A DNA stretch of 64,000 bases from Sipunculus nudus (Eukaryota; Annelida; Sipuncula; Golfingiida; Sipunculidae): NCBI GenBank assembly GCA_026874595.1, contig CM049322.1:50505340-50569339 (forward strand), written 5' to 3'. Below, one piece after another: positions 58,883-64,000 of this stretch (position 1 is its first letter; every line of letters begins with the position of its first letter). The position numbers were made by a program, and so were the translations under genes. The notes beneath the pieces were generated by a model, which did no database searches, was not told the origin of the DNA, and was given only the letters and a program-made list of their open reading frames with translations.

Positions 58883-58883
<1 letters not shown>
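58760..58883 (+). ncRNA. decayed hammerhead-like motif in a Penelope/retrozyme-type repeat
   Basis: CTGATGA (58,774-58,780) matches the conserved hammerhead core. GAAGCT/AGCTTC (58,782-58,787 with 58,791-58,796) can pair as stem II with a 3-base loop. AAAAC follows where GAAAC is expected, then CCTCGCGG can form a short stem III. A, not the expected U, follows, and one extra A lies before stem II, so it is probably inactive. The segment continues through GACTAACACGGCTACACGC into a TA microsatellite. Penelope-like elements and retrozymes are known to carry hammerheads. I infer the relation from the motif alone. Confidence 0.3.

Positions 58884-58961
<78 letters not shown>
58884..58961. repeat. 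(TA)n microsatellite
   Basis: About 78 bases of TA repeat with TTT and CAT interruptions. Confidence 0.95.
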
Positions 58962-58969
58962 TGGAATGG

Positions 58970-59880
58970 CTGGTTGTCATTCAATGTTCACAAAGCTCAA
59001 TACCTAGAAAGGAAAACCTGCTCTATATTCATAATATACATCAATGCAATATTGCAACTTCCCCTCTGGTTTCGTGCACACTACATGGCAGTCTTCAGAT
59101 GACTGAGTTGAGCTGGTTTGTGTCTGTCCAAGTATGATTAGGTACGTGTATGTGTGATTATATTCGTTTGCATTTGAAAGCATTTGAAAATGACATGGCA
59201 CACATTACAGTATAATATGATCCATTATCCCTATCAAACTATGTCAACAATGGCTAACAGATGTATCATATGCGGACAAGAAAAGCTACAAATCATGACG
59301 CACAAAAGAACCCCACTTCTTAATACACAAGGCAAATACCGTATCTGACTATCTGGACGATCGTTGCACTGCCAGGCAACCGCAAATGCTGGTTATCCAT
59401 AGGGAAGGTTACCTGAGGGGCCGCTCTCTTAGAGTATGATCATGTCCATGCAGAGTCAATGTACATGAACTGTACATGAACTGATCTTGTCAGTGCACAA
59501 TCTTTTGGTTCCCCATAAGATCCCAAGCAGTACTGAATAATTTGATTCCTCTAAATGCATGTTCGTTTATACACAAAGAAAACCTTCTTCTAGTGATCAT
59601 CTTACATTAAATGGGAAAAGCAACAAGTTATATTTTCTTAGAATGTTGTTCCACTGTTGGTTCTTAGGCAGTTACTTAATTCTGGAAAATTGTTTTATCA
59701 TTTGGCGGCCTGTTATATAGGAATTAGTATTTATTGTCCTCTAAGAAGATGAACTTTGCATAATGATATTCTGAACCAATATAAAGTTCTGGTATTTTAT
59801 TTAAATAAATAACAGTGAGTATTAAGTACATGCAGATTTTTTTAAAAAAGGAACTGCGGATTGCTTAACTTTATATAACG
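58970..59880. other. spacer
   Basis: No gene was recognised left of the NLR relic. Confidence 0.35.
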
Positions 59881-59883
59881 TAT

Positions 59884-60245
59884 ATTCGGCTGATATCTCA
59901 GAGCTAAATCAACCTTTGATCTGTTTTTAAGATACAGGAAACAGATAATGGCTTTAGGAAATCTTGACCCCGGGTAACGTGAAAACACATGGCTGTATTT
60001 GATATTCAAACACGGAGACGTTCTCAAACACATCAGCTCTGATGACATGAATATAGGTTTCCTTGTGGGAAACCTGACGTTTTCCAGAGAAAAATCCTAC
60101 CTGTTCATCCATAAAACAGTTCAGGAGTTCTTTTTGTTAAATTATCATGTTTATTCGGACAGTTCCCAACCAGAAGAACGACTAATGCGATTTTTCAACT
60201 CGCGAAAAGCCTTCACAGAGTCCGCATTGATCCGCTGGTTCTTGT
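59884..60245 (+). pseudogene. NLR relic: end of NACHT helical region, plus strand
   Basis: This matches the middle of NLR exon 4. AKSTFDLFLRYRKQIM and ALGNL come first, then DVLKHISSDDMNIGFLVG, SYLFIHKTVQEFFL and LMRFFNSRKAFTESALIRW. The counterparts in the main gene are DVLAHIGCDDLNTGFLVG, FYLFIHKTVQEFFL and LMRLFNSRKAFAESAMIRR. There is an in-frame stop (GGGTAA near 59,974), bypassed by one compensating pair of shifts. Similarity ends near 60,245, before the LRRs. There is no P-loop and no flanking exon in the right orientation, so this is a truncated copy. Confidence 0.82.
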
Positions 60246-60574
60246 CTATTAATGAGAATTTAACAATGCTTTTCATATAAACGGTCTTAGTGGCCATTTC
60301 AATTTCCATGGCAATAAGAATTAGTTTCCATTTGATAAATTATCAAATTTTAGCATTAAATTACATCTGTTTATGAAGCAATTTAATCAATCATTTAATT
60401 TTTTATTATGTAAGACATTGGCATTGCAGTGCAGGAATGATATAAGAATGTAATAAAAGATAAAGTCCCAGTATAAATGATATGAATTATAGTATTGAAC
60501 CAGTGAATCCATTGACTTTAAACAAATTTGACATTCAATGTTTTAAAGGGTACAAAACAGGAATAAAATACTAG

Positions 60575-60647
<73 letters not shown>
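60575..60647. repeat. (TA)n microsatellite
   Basis: About 70 bases of TA repeat, directly next to the donor side of the CARD relic. Confidence 0.95.
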
Positions 60648-60658
60648 GAAAGACTCAC

Positions 60659-60812
60659 TTTCAAGTTTTGCAACTGGTCTGAGTTGAGTACGCCATCTTG
60701 GACGAGTTGATCTAGCACCATTGTATCTTTAAGAGCTAAATTCGCAACAAGATACACCCTTTTTTCTTTCAATATTCTTTCTCCATCGCGTTCACAATGC
60801 CTTGCAGGATAT
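60659..60812 (-). pseudogene. NLR relic: CARD first exon, minus strand
   Basis: This is a copy of NLR exon 1 with acceptor CGTTTAG and donor AAA|GTGAGT both kept and in the same phase. It reads ILQGIVNAMEKE, then ILKEKRVYLVANLALKD and VLDQLVQDGVLNSDQLQNLK. It is 154 nt against 167 nt in the intact exon. The net loss of 13 bases between MEKE and ILKEK shifts the frame. Because intron edges are kept, it arose by DNA duplication, not by reverse transcription. It lies in the opposite orientation to the NACHT relic 0.4 kb away, so the copied gene has been rearranged. Confidence 0.82.
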
Positions 60813-60849
60813 CTAAACGGGTGCAATAATGAACCAAAGTATATTAGGT

Positions 60850-61463
60850 GATATATGTCTTCTCTTTTTAATCGTTTCAGGGTCGAGGAGACTTTAATAT
60901 TTTCAGTGTTTTATATTTGTCTACATGTTATTAAAATCATATACAGATATTACATACGAGAGATTTACACCTGCAGGATGATCAAGCAGTCGTTTAAAAA
61001 AAAAAAAAACTTCAGTTTATTGAAAATGCCCCACCATAGCTCAAACAGGTGGAAAAAAAAAACAAATTACTGCGGACAGAAAAATATACAATTATACGCC
61101 TAAAGCGAACCATACATGTAATTGTACGTTACAACATGTGCATGTTACACATGTACAATAAAGTACAAAACATTGAATAAGAGCTTTGGCATCTGTAACT
61201 TGAGACATTGCTAAAAACCGAAATAGAGGTTTGTTATCATTAGTCTGATATAGGGCAATATGTATTGTAGAATAAGGGTTATTAGGGATGAGCATATGGC
61301 GGAACACCGAAGGAAAAGTTTTGTAATAATAAAACTAGACGACCATAGGTCGAGCCCTTGATGGAAGTTGAAATATCACATACCGGCAGAGAGACAGGAA
61401 GACAGGGGGCATGTGAACACAATAATTTGAATGAGCAATGTTCTAGGGGAGCAGAAACAATAA

Positions 61464-61466
<3 letters not shown>
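60850..61466. other. spacer
   Basis: No gene was recognised. Confidence 0.35.

Positions 61467-61533
<67 letters not shown>
61467..61533. repeat. (TA)n microsatellite
   Basis: About 67 bases of TA repeat just beyond the 3' side of the LINE remnant. It may have grown from that element's tail. Confidence 0.95.
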
Positions 61534-61534
<1 letters not shown>

Positions 61535-62254
61535 GTACAGGGAAGTACAGTACATTGTATGCAATGAAAAGAAATATGAAATAAATGAAAGATTTACAGA
61601 AAGAAGGAAAGAAAAATGAAAGTTCAGTCCGTACCTATACAAAATCGGTTGATAATAAATCACTTAGTGTTTTAACCTCATTGGAGGTCAAATGCGAGGT
61701 ACATATCCTATCTTTGCATTCTATCAGTTCTGACAGTAAATCTAAGTTAATGGATGTTGTTACCATCATCAACTGTCCCTTAAGTATCTTTATATTTCTA
61801 ATGTCGCGTTGTATCCCATGGCTGTGCATCTGAATTTTCCAGATATCGTAAGTTGCCTTCAAGTACACCAATTCAGGTATAATGAGCTCTCTTTGTCAGA
61901 AAATTTACAAAGTCATTTGCAACATCCTGCATGTTCAGAACTAAATTTATTAAGCTTGAGCTGATTATATTTATCAGAGCCGGAGAGCCCACCAATCCAT
62001 GTACAATATTCTTGTGCGAGTTATATGGTAAGGGCATAGCGCAGTGCCTTATTATCGATCAATCGACTTATGCTTTAATAACCAGGTTTGACAGCCGTAA
62101 AAGGAACAACAATATGAGAGACATAGCCTGTTCTTAACCTCGCTAGACAGACATCCGAAATTCGCCGTTAAGGTGTTAAAGCTTGCAATAAATTTGACCC
62201 TTTACCGAAGACGTCATTGTTATCTGACAAGTTCCAAGTTACGGTATTCCCCAA

Positions 62255-62640
62255 TTACTGTACAGAATCTTGCAATTCAAGGGCAACACCTTTTAAAACG
62301 ATCTTATCAGATCTAGCTGGATACACCCTGTTAAAAACAACACATTTTGTTTTCATTGCGTTATATAACATATAAACTTCTTCAGGAAACGTTTCACGAT
62401 CTTTAACAATCTGTTGAAGCACAGTCCGAGTCGGAAATATGTCCGCATAGCCAACAGCACCAGCAAAAATAATTTCCAATATAACATCCTATACCTTATT
62501 TGTGAGACGTTTTAAAAGCTCGTGCATATAAATGTTAAACAGAACTATTGAGATACCAGTGTAGTTATCACTACAGGTTAGGTCACCTCTTGGGTCTTTC
62601 GGTATAGGTATAATTACGTAAGTATTCATATCCGTTGGAA
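62255..62640 (-). pseudogene. LINE remnant: reverse transcriptase with central deletion
   Basis: IPIPKDPRGD...DNYTGISI is RT motif 1 and is followed at once by FNIYMHELLKRL, which normally comes much later. The palm block with the first catalytic Asp is absent. GYADIF stands where GYADD is expected, and KTKCVVFN and VALELQDSVQ follow. The element cannot encode an active enzyme. Confidence 0.7.
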
Positions 62641-62917
62641 CATGTCCATGTAAAATTATAAAATGAAATAAAATTGATATATATATACATACAAACCGTG
62701 TGTTCCACTAATGATATGGTCAGACTAGAATATATCTTCCTTCGGATTTACCAATTTTTAAACGATTTACAGCCATTCATTGTAGAGAGTATCCTTTGGT
62801 GATATGTTTTTGATTGCCTTATTAACAATATTATTACGTTTCTCCGCTTTATCTGGAAGGTTATTATATGTGTCTGTATTTTTCCCCGAAGTTATTTGCA
62901 ATTTCTGTACTAATAAA

Positions 62918-63703
62918 TTAATTATCAACAGTCCTGGTCTGTGAAGGACCACCTGACTTCATCTTCTTTACTTCGGTCCACAAATCTCTGCCTCGACTTT
63001 CATTTATCATGTCTGCAACACGTTGCTTACGTAGGTTATTCTCTTGTCTATGGCAGTTTCTAAATATTCTGTGATATTCTGCACGGGTCCTACGTCTGGT
63101 AACAGCCCCGTGTCCTGTATTTAGGCGACCATTCTGTAGCCATAGCCAGTGCCAGAACAAGGACTGTTCTTTAATTGGTTTAACAGTCTCTGACCAGTAT
63201 GGAATTCGTTTCCTGTTAGAGCTTGTTTGTTTTCGGTATGGTAGCCACTTGTAACTTGCATCTGTACAACTTTGAACAATGTCTGCATAAAGCTTATCTA
63301 TATATTTTTTTTGTGGGTATGTGATGAACAGGTATTGTTGGAGCATGTTACAATATCATTAGAAATATTATTTTTATTCTAGATTTATATCGACTGTGTT
63401 TTTGTATCCCTGAATCGTATCCTCAGTTGCATTAAACAATTCAACCTGATCACGTTTAGGGTAAATATCACAACTAATTCTGTATTTATCTACACGAATA
63501 TCACATTTCATAAGCACCGGATTATGATTAGAAGCATTCGATGGGTCATCTATGATACCCACATGACAAATTGATTTGTAAATATCACCTGAGCAGATGA
63601 AGTGATCAAGTGTGGAAGTACCCTCTCCCTCACATTTCCTGTAAGTCTGATCAGGCAGAGCCTTGCGGGCTATTCCAAGCAAAATATAGATTGTTTTTAG
63701 CAT
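62918..63703 (-). pseudogene. LINE remnant: endonuclease end and linker
   Basis: Two open pieces (63,703-63,374 and 63,346-62,918) carry the end of an apurinic-type endonuclease (motif SNHNPVL, corresponding to the S-D/N-H site, followed by MKCDI) and the Trp-rich linker before the reverse transcriptase. A frame break lies between them near 63,346-63,374. Confidence 0.7.
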
Positions 63704-64000
63704 AGGAGCGTTTTAAGTACCTTGTATGACTATTATGCCTGCATTAGTCCATATTAAAGTCCCAAGCAATAATAATGGGATTTGCATTGTAATTTTTTTA
63801 TTGCTTGATGAAGCTTATTTAAGGTGTCAAGAAAGTCTTCATTAACATTAGGTTTGAACGATTATCACACGGTAAGTATATACAAATTAATATAACACTA
63901 GAATCATCTGACAGTCTCAGAGATACTGCGCATAAGCGATTTGACCCCAGGTTTAGTGGCTGGATACAAGCAGAGAGTGATTGGTGCAATAGTATGGCCA

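Larger units (their letters stand above)
61600..64000 (-). mobile_element. degraded, internally deleted CR1/Jockey-type LINE, cut by the window edge
   Basis: On the minus strand the pieces run from the window end as follows. The endonuclease comes first (VILICIYLPCDNR and IIAWDFNMD in broken frames near 63,910-63,740; then STLDHFICSGDIYKS and SNASNHNPVLMKCDI, 63,703-63,374). Next is the linker (WLPYRKQ, YWSETVKPIKEQSLFWHWLW, RRRTRAEYHRIF, RDLWTEVKKMKSGG, 63,346-62,918). The RT start follows (TYVIIPIPKDPRGD, CSDNYTGISIV, about 62,640-62,550) and jumps straight to VLFNIYMHELLKRL and AGAVGYADIF...PTRTVLQQIV (62,479-62,255). The C-terminus (LTSNEVKTLSDLLSTDFV) ends at 61,635. The central RT is missing, and the catalytic YADD reads YAD-I. 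The clade call is from motif style only. Confidence 0.75.

Overview
The window looks like nuclear DNA of a marine invertebrate, most likely a mollusc and perhaps a bivalve. The genes have introns, the sequence is AT-rich with about twenty long (TA)n tracts, there are L1/Tx1-type and CR1/Jockey-type LINEs, and there is a repeat tail at 22.3 kb of a kind I associate with bivalve genomes. Nothing in the sequence proves the species. No prokaryotic, viral or organelle genes were seen.

Two host genes stand out, both on the minus strand. At 1.2-3.0 kb is a 599-residue ankyrin-repeat protein (about 16 repeats and a basic tail) in one large coding exon. At 38.5-43.8 kb is a multi-exon NOD-like receptor: a CARD split over two exons, a linker exon, then one exon of about 2.1 kb carrying NACHT, the NLR helical region and leucine-rich repeats. 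Splice sites and phases agree across the four exons I could place. The large exon has one apparent 1-bp deletion in an A-rich run. Two broken relics of a related NLR lie at 59.9-60.8 kb, in opposite orientations.

The rest is mostly mobile DNA and spacer. A nearly complete L1/Tx1-type LINE (9.71-15.54 kb, plus strand) has a perfect 15-bp target-site duplication, an intact ORF1, and an ORF2 broken only near its C-terminus. A second, 5'-truncated relative (51.26-55.97 kb, minus strand) has a 17-bp duplication and an odd double poly-A end. A third, degraded and internally deleted LINE of another clade runs off the right edge (61.6-64.0 kb, minus strand). A foldback element at 56.8-57.8 kb has arms built from a tandem 14-15-bp GGACAATTACCCCC unit. 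At 47.5-50.3 kb a long imperfect inverted repeat encloses a cysteine-rich CXC-type ORF and a 130-bp tandem array. Smaller repeats include a 340-bp tandem (21.2-22.4 kb), a tRNA-derived SINE fragment (25.8-26.05 kb), a hAT-like end (35.39 kb) and a decayed hammerhead-like motif (58.77 kb).

The two host genes would fit innate immune sensing and ankyrin-scaffold signalling, but nothing here shows that they work together. Frame breaks in several otherwise coherent genes fall in homopolymers, so some 'pseudogene' lesions may be assembly errors.
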